Shown here one piece after another: positions 25,682 to 34,448 of a stretch of DNA of 55,048 bases (its first letter is position 1; the number at the start of each line of letters is the position of its first letter). The notes beneath the pieces were generated by a model. It was not told the origin of the DNA. It worked only from the letters and a program-made list of their open reading frames with translations, and ran no database searches. Position numbers and translations under genes: made by a program. Location of the stretch: contig WFOS01000025.1 in assembly GCA_015487975.1 (NCBI GenBank), positions 1 through 55,048 on the forward strand. Reading direction: 5' to 3'. Source of the DNA: Ardenticatena sp. Lineage in GTDB: Bacteria > Chloroflexota > Anaerolineae > Ardenticatenales > Ardenticatenaceae.

Positions 25682-28600
25682 TCAGCGTTGAGAGAGGGGG
25701 ATGAAGGTGCGGTATGGCCGTAGGGCGTCGCACCAGCCAAGCACGGTTGCCATGTTCGCGATGCGGTCGGTCTGGGTGGGAAGTGCCTCGAATGAGAAGC
25801 CCCAATACATCGTTTTGGAGGTCTCGGTTTCATGCATGACGGCGGCAATGCCTTCTGTGGCTGTGTAGACCGCCTGAGTACCCAGCGTGGGTGTGATCGT
25901 GTCACTCCAATTGTACGCGCCAATAGCGTCATAGTCCAATGTGTAGGGGCCCAGCGCACCGAACAACGTCCCTTGTCCACTTACACGTGTGTACTGCACA
26001 TCGTTCCCGATGCCATCGATACCGAGATAGGTTTTCATGAAGGGTGTCAACTGGCGTGCCCAATAGTAATCCTGGCTGCTGATGAAGAGGCACCGATTGC
26101 CGCTTTCCAGCCATGATGCCAGGCTGTTTTCGCTCTCCGCGCTGGGACCAGCGGTGTTGAATCCATCGCCGCTGAACCAGAGCACAAGCGTATATGGCGC
26201 AAGGTCGTCGAAGGTGGGCTCGTTGCCCGATTGTGCCGTATCCCACACGTCGAACCGCATGCCCAATGCTTCCAACGTTGTCGTGTAGAACGCCTGCACA
26301 TCGGGATCGTTGTCGTCGTCATCCACGAGTAAGATGGGTGGTGTGGGGCGCGTGGTGAACTGGAACACTTCGGAGAATGCACTTTCTCCACAAGGGTTGA
26401 CGCTTCGGACGCGCCAGAAGTAGGTGGTGGATGTTTGCAAGCGTGTGGTTATGGTATGGCTTTGCTCACCTGCGGCGAGTGTGGCGGTGTAGACAAGTGC
26501 CGAAAAGGTGGTGTCGGTGGCGACTTCGAGGCGATGATTATCGGCTTGCGCCCCACTGCTCCACATCAGCGTTGGTTCGATGCTCACGCCAGCGGCTCCG
26601 TTGGCTGGGCTGAGGAGTGTAGGGGGAGCAGGTGGCGCGGTGAAGAGATCCAGTTGCACGGTGGTGGTATGCGTGCTGGTTGGGGCGATACCGGCAATGT
26701 GGATGGTGTACGAACCAAACGCGGCATTGGCGGTATCGCTGATGGTCAGCGTGCTTGTGGCGGGCGGCGTGATGGGGTTGGGCATGAAAAACGCCAGTGT
26801 CCCACTGGGGTGTCCCGTGGTGCTCAGCGAGATGGGCTGTGAATACCCCAGAACCGGCGTGGCTGTGATGCCGAACGTGGCGTTTTGCGGCGTGCAAATG
26901 CGTGCTGTGGTTGGTGTGGCATCCAGGAAGAAACTGGGCGATTGAGAACAGTTGTAGCAGACCAGTGCAAAATCCTGGTCGGTGGCATCGCCAACGTTGG
27001 GCACGCCATCACCGGCGATATTGGTGGCGAGAACGGTAATACGCAACGCACCACTGGTTCCTGCTGGCAACCGAATGACTTCGTAGTTGTTGGCCGTATC
27101 GGGCGTGCCACCAGGGATGCTCCACTGCCCGTCGAAGATGTTGCCGCGATAGAGCGTGCCAGCGATTGTGACTTCCAGGTCCAGGTCGTTGACCTGCGGA
27201 CTTGTACCTACCGCCCCTGGAGCGTCGGTGTAGTTGAGCACAATCACCACTGGTTTGGTGGGGTCGGCCACGCTCCCGTACCACGTCCATGTTTCGCCAG
27301 TCTCATCGAACACCACGCTTTGGTTGACGAGGAGCCGTGGCGTTTCGTCGAAGGCCATGCGCATGGTGGGCATTCCGTAGCCCTGGTTGGGGCTGGGAAG
27401 TGTGTCGTTGGCATCCGTGCCTGTGAGATAGGTCGTATGTGCCATGATGTAGGCTTTGAGCAGGGCCGGGCTGGGTGTCGTGATGGTATAGACCTTTTGC
27501 AACCAGTAGTAAGTCAGCGATGCCATGCCTGCAACTGCTGGTGTCGAATGGCTGGTGCCAGACGACGCCGCAAAGATGGTCTGTCCGCTGGGGCGGTAAG
27601 GGTCGCATACACCTGCACCGGTATAGCCTGGGGCGGTGCTCGCTGTGCCTTGGACGTGGGTCCCGGGGGCGACCACTTCGGGCTTGGCGCGGTTGCCGGG
27701 TGCAGGGCCGCGGCTGGAAAAAGTGGCGATGTCCATGGCATTGTCGGCTTGGGTAGGGGGGGTGTAGCATCCATCCCACCACTCACCATCTTCGTCGCCA
27801 GGGCGCACGTTTTCGCTTGCCCCCACCGTGAGCACGTTTTTGGCATTGCCTGGTGTTCCTACCGTACCACTATTGGGGCCGCTGTTTCCTGCAGCAAAGA
27901 TGAAGAGTATCTCCTGATTGCCGGGTTCGGTGGGGTCGGCGTCACGTGTGCCGGCATCGAAAGCTTGTGATGCTTCGTCGTAGGTGTTGGCACACGCTGC
28001 ACAGCCCCACGAGTTGCTGCTGATACGTGCGCCGTTCTCTTGAATCTGCTTGATAAGCCCCATATCGCTGTTGCCGCAGTTGCTCAGATCGAACGAGGTG
28101 CCGCTGAACACGCGCGTACTGGCAAGCCGCCCGTAAGGATTGATGCCCAGCCCGCGCTGAAAGCCGTTGGGATCTTGGTAGGGGAAACCGGTGCGTGTGT
28201 CATACCCAAACGCGATACTCGCGTTGAGATGCCCATGCCCGTCGGGCCCACTGCCGTCGCTTGCGCTGGTACAGTTGGCGATGTACGCCACCCGTGAGGG
28301 AAGCCCAGATTGCCCGAATTGGTGCAATGTTGGATCGCCTGTGTCGAGCGTTCCATCCCCGATGCCATCGTCCACGATGTCCACGATGGGGTAGTCGGCA
28401 GGATTTTGGCTGAACCCCAGGCTGTCGAGCCAAGCAAGGTAGCCGGGACCGCTAGGAGCAGTGCCTGAGGCATCGATGTTGCCGGCGAGGAGTTGCCCTT
28501 GCACTTCATCCATGCGCTCGCGAGGAAGACGTTCCCCCACCCATATGACATCGGGGAGCGCGGCGATGGTGGGGACATCACGCAGCGCAACATCGAAGAC

Positions 28601-29341
28601 GGCATTTTCATACTGCAACACCGGTGTCCACTCAGCACGACGACGAATGGCCAACGCTTCGATGCGCTTTTGCGAGACATGTTTTTGCTCATGGGCATAG
28701 ACCTGCACGGTAACGGTGACGACGGTCTCGTCGGTTGGCGTCTCTGCCAGCCGATCGAGTAGCGAGCGACCTACTTTGAGAGCAGGCTGATGAGGCATAG
28801 CGAACTGGATGATGTCGCCATCACGCGCAAGACGCTCGAGCCGGGCGCGGACGTTCGCGTCTGCCCACACGATGTAGCCATATTGTGCCACGTAGTGGAC
28901 GGGCGTTGCGCCCATCGCGTTCAACAAGTCGAGCCATTCATCCTTGATAGGCCCAACGAATTGAACGAGATAGAGTGTAGGCCCTTCGGGAGATGGCGTG
29001 CGCTGAATCGCAGGGATCGCTTGCAAGGGAGCGCGTGGGTTGAGGTCGCCGGTGGCAAAGTGCAATGGTGGCGCATCGTCGAGAATGCGCACGCGCTGTC
29101 GTATGTCCGGCGGTAGGTGTGCCAGCGTAGACCTATTCACACGGTAGAGCCCAAACCTGCCATAGTCGTGCCAGAGCCAGACGCCCTCTTGCGCCGCTGT
29201 GAAGACATCTTTGGGAGCGAATACCTTGATGCGTTCTTCTGCCGAGGCGTGGCGGGAGCGCACAACGAGTGGGACACTCACCACTGCCAGCAGCACGACC
29301 AGCGACACGATGAACATTCCTCCTATCAGACGTGGACGCAT
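25682..29341 (-). CDS. Large secreted S8 subtilisin-like serine protease
   Basis: 1219 residues with an N-terminal signal (MFIVSLVVLLAVVSVPLVV) and a propeptide-like region to ~290. The protease domain (~315-640) shows Asp324 in DIVDDGI, His369 in GHGHLNA, oxyanion Asn486 in AAGNSGP and Ser597 in GTSHSTP, so it should be active. A P-domain-like beta region with VNDLDLEVT follows, then a beta module, a fibronectin III-like domain starting PPTLLSPANGA, and a final ~190-residue region opening ILLVDDDDNDPD. The last residues YRTFIPLSQR belong to the [YF]-x-P-L tail group. It probably degrades extracellular protein. The start is preceded by GGAAGAGAGG. Confidence 0.93.
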   Translation of the reverse strand: MRPRLIGGMFIVSLVVLLAVVSVPLVVRSRHASAEERIKVFAPKDVFTAAQEGVWLWHDYGRFGLYRVNRSTLAHLPPDIRQRVRILDDAPPLHFATGDLNPRAPLQAIPAIQRTPSPEGPTLYLVQFVGPIKDEWLDLLNAMGATPVHYVAQYGYIVWADANVRARLERLARDGDIIQFAMPHQPALKVGRSLLDRLAETPTDETVVTVTVQVYAHEQKHVSQKRIEALAIRRRAEWTPVLQYENAVFDVALRDVPTIAALPDVIWVGERLPRERMDEVQGQLLAGNIDASGTAPSGPGYLAWLDSLGFSQNPADYPIVDIVDDGIGDGTLDTGDPTLHQFGQSGLPSRVAYIANCTSASDGSGPDGHGHLNASIAFGYDTRTGFPYQDPNGFQRGLGINPYGRLASTRVFSGTSFDLSNCGNSDMGLIKQIQENGARISSNSWGCAACANTYDEASQAFDAGTRDADPTEPGNQEILFIFAAGNSGPNSGTVGTPGNAKNVLTVGASENVRPGDEDGEWWDGCYTPPTQADNAMDIATFSSRGPAPGNRAKPEVVAPGTHVQGTASTAPGYTGAGVCDPYRPSGQTIFAASSGTSHSTPAVAGMASLTYYWLQKVYTITTPSPALLKAYIMAHTTYLTGTDANDTLPSPNQGYGMPTMRMAFDETPRLLVNQSVVFDETGETWTWYGSVADPTKPVVIVLNYTDAPGAVGTSPQVNDLDLEVTIAGTLYRGNIFDGQWSIPGGTPDTANNYEVIRLPAGTSGALRITVLATNIAGDGVPNVGDATDQDFALVCYNCSQSPSFFLDATPTTARICTPQNATFGITATPVLGYSQPISLSTTGHPSGTLAFFMPNPITPPATSTLTISDTANAAFGSYTIHIAGIAPTSTHTTTVQLDLFTAPPAPPTLLSPANGAAGVSIEPTLMWSSGAQADNHRLEVATDTTFSALVYTATLAAGEQSHTITTRLQTSTTYFWRVRSVNPCGESAFSEVFQFTTRPTPPILLVDDDDNDPDVQAFYTTTLEALGMRFDVWDTAQSGNEPTFDDLAPYTLVLWFSGDGFNTAGPSAESENSLASWLESGNRCLFISSQDYYWARQLTPFMKTYLGIDGIGNDVQYTRVSGQGTLFGALGPYTLDYDAIGAYNWSDTITPTLGTQAVYTATEGIAAVMHETETSKTMYWGFSFEALPTQTDRIANMATVLGWCDALRPYRTFIPLSQR

Positions 29342-29405
29342 ACCTCTCTTCCTTTTTCGTTGCGCTGTTTCTTCTACTCCGAGTCACGTGCATCAGGGGA
29401 AAAGA

Positions 29406-29433
29406 GTGTACGGGAAGCGACTTGTCTGACAAA
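29406..29433 (-). promoter_or_regulatory. Promoter of the S8 protease gene
   Basis: Read on the minus strand: TTGTCA, 16 bases, TACACT, located 65-92 bases before the ATG. The -35 box overlaps a TTGTC-T-GACAA palindrome that could be an operator. Confidence 0.55.
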
Positions 29434-29563
29434 ACGGCGCTTTTTTTTGCAAGGAATGTTTTCGCATGCTCGTTGTCATCTCCCCTCGTATCGTGGTACT
29501 CCTGTCATGGTCGCACCCGCGCGTCGTCATGCCTCGCCACGCTCTCGAAAATGAGCACCACCT

Positions 29564-29593
29564 TTTACGTCTTTATTTTCGTGGTGAGATAAT
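29564..29593 (+). promoter_or_regulatory. Promoter of the S74-chaperone protein gene
   Basis: TTTACG (29564-29569), an 18-base spacer and GATAAT (29588-29593), 66 bases before ATG 29659. Confidence 0.5.
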
Positions 29594-29658
29594 TTTGAGA
29601 TAGGGGACGAGTATCGTAGAAGTGTCGAAAATGGCGAGCAAGAAAGGAGGGGAGAAAA

Positions 29659-31455
29659 ATGTCCAAACGACGACTTTGGTTTGTCGCTCTTGCATCGAGT
29701 GTCGTGTTGTTGCTGGGGTTGATGACAGGACTTTCATTGGCGCAGGGGCCAGCCCCAGAGCAGGCCGAGGGTGCCCAGGCGGCGCTCGGTACCGCTTTTA
29801 CCTACCAGGGGCGTTTGACCGACAATGGCTCGCCGGCCGATGGGACGTATGATTTTCAATTCACACTCTACGATGCGGCAACTGATGGGAACGTCGTGGG
29901 GAGTGCTGTCACACTCGATAACGTCAGTGTGAGCGACGGGCTCTTCACCGTGCAGCTCGATTTTGGTGCCAACGCCTTCGATGGGAACGCTCGTTGGTTG
30001 GAGATTGCCGTGCGCCCTGGGTCGAGCACGGGGAGCTATACATCGTTGACGCCGCGGCAGCCGCTGAGCGCCGTCCCATATGCGTTGTACAGCACGAGTG
30101 CCCCGTGGAGTGGATTGACGGGTGTTCCGGCTGGCTTTGCCGACGGTGTGGACAACGATACGACGTACAGTCCCGGAACGGGATTGACGTTGAGTGGTGG
30201 CGTTTTTAGCCTCGCGACCTCCTATCGTCTGCCACAGGGATGTGCCAATGGGCAGATTGCTAAGTGGAATGGCTCCGAGTGGGCATGTGCTGCCGACGCT
30301 GACAGCGGTGGCGACATCACAGGCGTGACGGCCGGCACGGGTCTCACTGGCGGTGGTACGAGCGGTGACGTGACGTTGAGCCTGGACACGAACTACACGG
30401 ATGATCGCTATTGGAAAATTGGCGGGAATGCTGGTACATCTCCCTATACCAGTGCTATTGGAACGCTCGATGAAGTCCCGTTGTTCGTCATCGTTAGTGA
30501 TACGGTCGCTTTGTCGCTCACTCCGGTATCGGGGACAGTGAACATTGTGGGCGGACTTGGGGATGTAGCCCCCCTTGTTATGGGCGCGACCATTGGTGGT
30601 GGGGGTTCATACAAGTATTGTGATCTTTATAGCGGTACACCATGTTTCAACCAAGTGTATGCTGATTATGGCACGGTTGCCGGTGGTGAAGGGAACCAAG
30701 CAGGTCAACATGCATTTGTTGGTGGTGGATATTACAACAGGGCATGGGGCACTTATGCGACGATCCCAGGGGGAAGCCTAAATAGCGCTATGGCGAATTC
30801 GACTTTTGCTGCTGGGCATCGTGCAAATGCCAATCACGCTGGCGCTTTCGTCTGGGGGGATAGCACGGGGGCCGATATCAATTCCCCTGCACAAAACACC
30901 TTCATCGTCCGTGCCAATGGGGGTGTCTGGTTTGGCCGCTCGACGAGTAATTTCACCCCCACTATCGGTAGTGGGGTCTTCATCAGCACGTCGACAGGCG
31001 CCCATCTGACGCTCGGCGGGACATGGGTCAACGCTTCCGATCGTAATGCCAAGGAGGACTTCCAAGCCGTAGACCCGCAGGCCGTCTTGGAAAAGGTGGC
31101 GCAGCTGCCCATCACGACCTGGAAGTACAAGGTCGAAGATGACGATGTGCGCCATATGGGGCCGACGGCACAAGATTTCTACGCCGCGTTCGAGCTCGGT
31201 ACTTCGGATACGAGCATCGCAACCGTGGATGCCGACGGTGTGGCACTGGCTGCCATTCAAGGGCTCTACCAACAGAACCAGGAACTGGCGGCACGTGTCG
31301 CCCAGCTCGAAGCACAGAACGCTGCACTCGAAGCACGCCTGGACGCATTGGAACGTGGGCGTGGCTGGGCACGCACATCGGGAATGGCACCCTGGGTGCT
31401 TCTTGGATTCTTGGGGTTGGTGGTGCTTGTACGGCGTCGACAGGAGGAGCAGTGA
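29659..31455 (+). CDS. Surface protein with S74 intramolecular-chaperone domain and C-terminal membrane anchor
   Basis: 598 residues starting after AAAGGAGGGGAG. Order: signal peptide ([18 protein letters not shown]), a beta domain around 35-150 ([20 protein letters not shown]), glycine-rich repeats ([19 protein letters not shown]), a YadA-head-like segment near 350-420 ([13 protein letters not shown] and [19 protein letters not shown]), the S74 domain from ~455 with the Ser-Lys pair S460/K465 in SDRNAKED, a coiled coil ~540-575 and finally a hydrophobic helix with VRRRQEEQ. S74 domains trimerise phage tail spikes and often cut themselves off; the downstream helix would then stay in the membrane. 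Adhesin or fibre function is inferred. Confidence 0.82.
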   Translation: MSKRRLWFVALASSVVLLLGLMTGLSLAQGPAPEQAEGAQAALGTAFTYQGRLTDNGSPADGTYDFQFTLYDAATDGNVVGSAVTLDNVSVSDGLFTVQLDFGANAFDGNARWLEIAVRPGSSTGSYTSLTPRQPLSAVPYALYSTSAPWSGLTGVPAGFADGVDNDTTYSPGTGLTLSGGVFSLATSYRLPQGCANGQIAKWNGSEWACAADADSGGDITGVTAGTGLTGGGTSGDVTLSLDTNYTDDRYWKIGGNAGTSPYTSAIGTLDEVPLFVIVSDTVALSLTPVSGTVNIVGGLGDVAPLVMGATIGGGGSYKYCDLYSGTPCFNQVYADYGTVAGGEGNQAGQHAFVGGGYYNRAWGTYATIPGGSLNSAMANSTFAAGHRANANHAGAFVWGDSTGADINSPAQNTFIVRANGGVWFGRSTSNFTPTIGSGVFISTSTGAHLTLGGTWVNASDRNAKEDFQAVDPQAVLEKVAQLPITTWKYKVEDDDVRHMGPTAQDFYAAFELGTSDTSIATVDADGVALAAIQGLYQQNQELAARVAQLEAQNAALEARLDALERGRGWARTSGMAPWVLLGFLGLVVLVRRRQEEQ

Positions 31456-31736
31456 TGCGCTGGAAGAAGCAAGGTGCTTGGCTCCTGCTCCTGGTCGTGC
31501 TGCTGCTCCCGGCGTTGGCTCTGGCACAAACTGGCGGTGGCTTCGACCTCTCGTGGTGGACCCTCGATGGTGGCGGTGGTCGTAGCAGCGGCGGCAGCTA
31601 CACGCTCGAGGGGACGATCGGCCAGCCCGATGCTGGCACGCTGGCAGGCGGTGCGTACACAGTGAGTGGGGGCTTTTGGTCTCCAATGACCATACAGGCA
31701 ATGACGAACGTCTATCTTCCCTTCATTACGCGCTAA
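31455..31736 (+). CDS. Small secreted protein with [13 protein letters not shown] repeat and YLPF tail
   Basis: 93 residues from ATG 31455, which overlaps the previous stop (TGATG) and follows AGGAGGAG. Signal peptide ([17 protein letters not shown]), then [33 protein letters not shown] and [11 protein letters not shown], a Gly-rich beta motif that I recall from exported proteins of Chloroflexota and Planctomycetes. It ends NVYLPFITR, a clear case of the shared tail. Only ~60 mature residues remain, so it is close to a minimal tail-bearing protein. It is translationally coupled to the S74 protein. Confidence 0.8.
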   Translation: MRWKKQGAWLLLLVVLLLPALALAQTGGGFDLSWWTLDGGGGRSSGGSYTLEGTIGQPDAGTLAGGAYTVSGGFWSPMTIQAMTNVYLPFITR

Positions 31737-31749
31737 GCGTGGGCATGGT

Positions 31750-31781
31750 GTGGCCTGGCAGCATCGACGCTGCCAGGCCAC
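31750..31781 (+). terminator. GC-rich stem-loop after the small secreted protein
   Basis: A perfect 13-bp stem (31750-31762 with 31769-31781) with a 6-base loop, 14 bases after the stop and without a U-tract. It may attenuate transcription into the propeller gene or stabilise the upstream mRNA. Confidence 0.5.
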
Positions 31782-31823
31782 GATGGGTATCGATGTTGCA
31801 GAGCGTGAGAAGGAGCAAGTGCC

Positions 31824-33776
31824 GTGTATGCCTTTCAACACCAACGGCGTGCCGTTTTCGTCCTCTGGATGCTCTTGGTCATACCATTGGCGTTTGGTCG
31901 CATGAACGACCTACGTGCCGAAAGCCCTGTGTCGGGGCGGGCGCACATTGCTCGGGTTAGCGAAAGTTTCACTGGCCGTGAATTCGTGCGCAATGGAACG
32001 CTCGATGGCGGCCGCGACGATTGGGGGCAACTCGTCGTGCAGGGCAGTGGGTGGGTCGAAGTGCAAAGTGGCGGCCCAACTGGCAACTATTTGCGCCTCT
32101 ATGCCCTGGGGGGGCTCAGCACGATCCAGGCCTATCAGCAACTCTTCTTGCCAACCCAGACGAATGCAGCCACGCTTTCGTTCGACTACCGCTTGACCAC
32201 ACCCAACACGCTCAACCCGGTTGGTGCGCTTGCTGTTGCGCTCGTCAGCGATACGCTCATCGGGAGTTGGGTCGTCGAAAGCAATGTCTCTGGTGATACG
32301 GGGTGGCGCTCGTATCAATACACCCTCACCAGCAGCGAGATCGATGCACTCCAAGCCGCTCGCGATGCCAAAAAGCCGGTCTACTTGGTCTTCGAATTGG
32401 GAACCAATTTGGAATATGAAGCCTATCTCGACAACGTTTCTCTCGCGCTCGATGGAGCGTGGACATACCCCTCCTTGCAGGGGCAGATTGCCTTTTCCTC
32501 GGTCGCCAATGGCCGTCCGGCTCTGCGTGTGGCCAATGCAGATGGAAGCGGTCAACGGACTGTTTGGCAGGTACCGGCGACGGCGCCAAATGCATCAGCA
32601 GCAACCTTCTATGGCCTCCAATGGAAACCAAACAGTACCGAGCTCGTCTTTGCCAGCACGCACGAGTATGGCACCTCCAATTACAAATCCGACCTCTATG
32701 CCCTGAATACATCGACCGGCGCTGTGAAACGGCTCACCAATGGGCCAGGTATCGCGGAGATCCAATCGGGAGGATACGGACGTGGGCGCGTAACCGGCCA
32801 GGTACGGCATGCCTTCTTCGAATTGAAGAACGTGACCTCGTTCCTGGTCTATGTGCAAGGTGCGGAAGCGCCGGTGAGCGTACCGCTTGGCAGCTATGGA
32901 CAAACCGCCTCTTTCACCATCGACAACGTCGCCGATCTGGGTGGTGGACAATACATCACCTTCATTTGGGGTGGTTTGCTCGATACCAATGGCGATGGCA
33001 TCGGTGACAAGAATTGCACCAGCATCACGCGGGTTGGGACGACCGTCGATGTGCAGGCGAACCAGACCGTGAATGTGGGCACGCTCGATTTCACCGACTC
33101 GACAGCGTGTCTCCAATACGAAGCCAGTGCACCCACGTGGCGGCCGGATGGCAGCAAAGTTGGCTTCCTTTTGGATAGTACCCCTGTGGCTGTCGATCCC
33201 AACGGCACGCTCGATTCACAAGGGCCGTTCCAGGTGAGCGGGGTGGCCGGAATCGGTGAATTTGCCTGGAACCCTCAGGATGCAACCAAACTGGCCTATT
33301 CCGTGCCTGCTGGAACGGGCGCGGGGCTCTATCGAATCAACGAAGGGGGTACGAGCGGAACGCTGCTGACGAATGCCATCGCCAATATCTGGGACCTCGA
33401 TTGGCTGCCGGATGGCTCTGGCATCATCTTCACCGATGGATACGACCTCTATCTCTACAATTTCAGCGATGGGCAGTCCTATCAGCTGACGGCTCTCAAT
33501 CTGAATCGAGATCCGCAATTGGTGGCAGTGGTGGGGTATCCTTTGCGCGATCTAGCGGTATCGCCCGATGGCACGTTCGTCGTGTTCAGCCGCCGTGGCC
33601 CAGGGGATTTTCTGGGTGGGGATGCTGGTGTCGATTACAGCCTCTGGGTGCTCAACTTGCAAAATGTAACCGAGATGTGGCAGGTTGTCGGCAAGGCAAA
33701 CAATGCCAACCGCTACGTCGATTGGGCGGCACTCCCCTCGATGAGGTATACCTTCTTGCCCTTCATCGTGCGCTGA
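31824..33776 (+). CDS. Secreted TolB-like beta-propeller protein with FLPF tail
   Basis: 650 residues starting at GTG 31824, eight bases after AAGGAG; the nearby ATG 31828 is out of frame. A signal segment (AVFVLWMLLVIPLAFG) is followed by a jelly-roll-like domain (~50-205, with VRNGTLDGG and the WTYPSLQGQIAFSS boundary) and then TolB/WD40-like blades: LRVANADGSGQRTVW, LQWKPNSTELVFAS, PTWRPDGSKVGFL, LDWLPDGSGIIFTDG, LAVSPDGTFVVFSRRG. A domain with GGLLDTNGDGIGDKN interrupts the blades and may bind calcium. It ends RYTFLPFIVR. A ligand-binding or structural surface role is inferred. Confidence 0.82.
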   Translation: MYAFQHQRRAVFVLWMLLVIPLAFGRMNDLRAESPVSGRAHIARVSESFTGREFVRNGTLDGGRDDWGQLVVQGSGWVEVQSGGPTGNYLRLYALGGLSTIQAYQQLFLPTQTNAATLSFDYRLTTPNTLNPVGALAVALVSDTLIGSWVVESNVSGDTGWRSYQYTLTSSEIDALQAARDAKKPVYLVFELGTNLEYEAYLDNVSLALDGAWTYPSLQGQIAFSSVANGRPALRVANADGSGQRTVWQVPATAPNASAATFYGLQWKPNSTELVFASTHEYGTSNYKSDLYALNTSTGAVKRLTNGPGIAEIQSGGYGRGRVTGQVRHAFFELKNVTSFLVYVQGAEAPVSVPLGSYGQTASFTIDNVADLGGGQYITFIWGGLLDTNGDGIGDKNCTSITRVGTTVDVQANQTVNVGTLDFTDSTACLQYEASAPTWRPDGSKVGFLLDSTPVAVDPNGTLDSQGPFQVSGVAGIGEFAWNPQDATKLAYSVPAGTGAGLYRINEGGTSGTLLTNAIANIWDLDWLPDGSGIIFTDGYDLYLYNFSDGQSYQLTALNLNRDPQLVAVVGYPLRDLAVSPDGTFVVFSRRGPGDFLGGDAGVDYSLWVLNLQNVTEMWQVVGKANNANRYVDWAALPSMRYTFLPFIVR

Positions 33777-33785
33777 ATGTGAGCG

Positions 33786-33808
33786 GGCGGGGGCCCTACG
33801 CCCCCGCC
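33786..33808. terminator. Stem-loop between convergent genes at 33.8 kb
   Basis: A 9-bp stem, GGCGGGGGC with GCCCCCGCC, and a 5-base loop. It overlaps the last codons of the methyltransferase on the other strand. No U-tract. Confidence 0.5.
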
Positions 33809-34434
33809 ATCGGCAACTCGGGCCGTTTCAACACCACGCGGAACCAGCGTAGGCGTTCCCATTCGGGGTGGGGTGTGCGAAAATCCTCGAAACGCACGAT
33901 CTGCAACCCATGTTCGCCAAACGCTTCCACCTCATCCCGTGTGAGTGGCCAGGGAGGGCCTTCGACTTTCGTTTCTGGCTGCCGCCCGAATGTGATGACG
34001 AGCAACGTCCCCCCTGGTGCCACGAACTCGGCAATGCGCGCACGTGCCTCGGCGCGGATATCGGCAGGAAGCGCTTGAAGCGTAAAAACTTCGAGCACGA
34101 AGTCGAACGCCAACCGCCAGGTGGCTGGTGGATCGAACAAATCGGCTTCGATGTAGTGCACCGATGAATCGGCAAATTGCTCGCGGCACCAGGCAATCGC
34201 CGTTGGCGAACGGTCGAACGCCACCACATCGAACCCGTGCGCGGCCAGCGCCTCGGCGTCGCGCCCCATGCCGCACCCGACGACGAGCGCACGCTTGCCG
34301 GAACCATCTATCTGTTCACGTGCCAGCCATTCACGCAGGCGCTCGTGTGCCCCGGAGCGGTTCCACGGCACGCGCGACGGGTCGCCGCCCGCCTGACGAT
34401 AGCTTTCTTCGAACCAATCGTGCTCGTTCGGCAT
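33796..34434 (-). CDS. Class I SAM-dependent methyltransferase
   Basis: 212 residues. The Rossmann core has motif I ALVVGCGMGRDAEALA, the acidic end of strand 2 in VVAFDRSPTAI, YIEADLFDPP and the post-motif region GGTLLVITFG. The N-terminus DWFEESYRQAGGDPSRVPWN and overall pattern resemble the thiopurine methyltransferase/TehB-like group acting on small molecules. The substrate is unknown. The start follows GAGGAGAAGCC and lies 15 bases after the GT39-like gene, so it is the last gene of that minus-strand operon. Confidence 0.85.
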   Translation of the reverse strand: MPNEHDWFEESYRQAGGDPSRVPWNRSGAHERLREWLAREQIDGSGKRALVVGCGMGRDAEALAAHGFDVVAFDRSPTAIAWCREQFADSSVHYIEADLFDPPATWRLAFDFVLEVFTLQALPADIRAEARARIAEFVAPGGTLLVITFGRQPETKVEGPPWPLTRDEVEAFGEHGLQIVRFEDFRTPHPEWERLRWFRVVLKRPELPMAGA

Positions 34435-34448
34435 GGCTTCTCCTCATG

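Larger units (their letters stand above)
29342..29658. other. Intergenic region between divergent surface-protein genes
   Basis: 317 bases between the S8 protease and the S74-chaperone protein. It holds one promoter-like site for each direction and a TTGTC-T-GACAA palindrome (29423-29433) over the minus-strand -35. No open frame with a ribosome site or RNA gene is apparent; a run of eight or nine T at ~29441 stands out. Confidence 0.6.

Noticed and set aside
26885..27970. 361-residue plus-strand frame opposite the S8 protease
   Set aside because: Mirror of Gly/Thr/Val-rich codons of the protease; no start site or recognisable domain.
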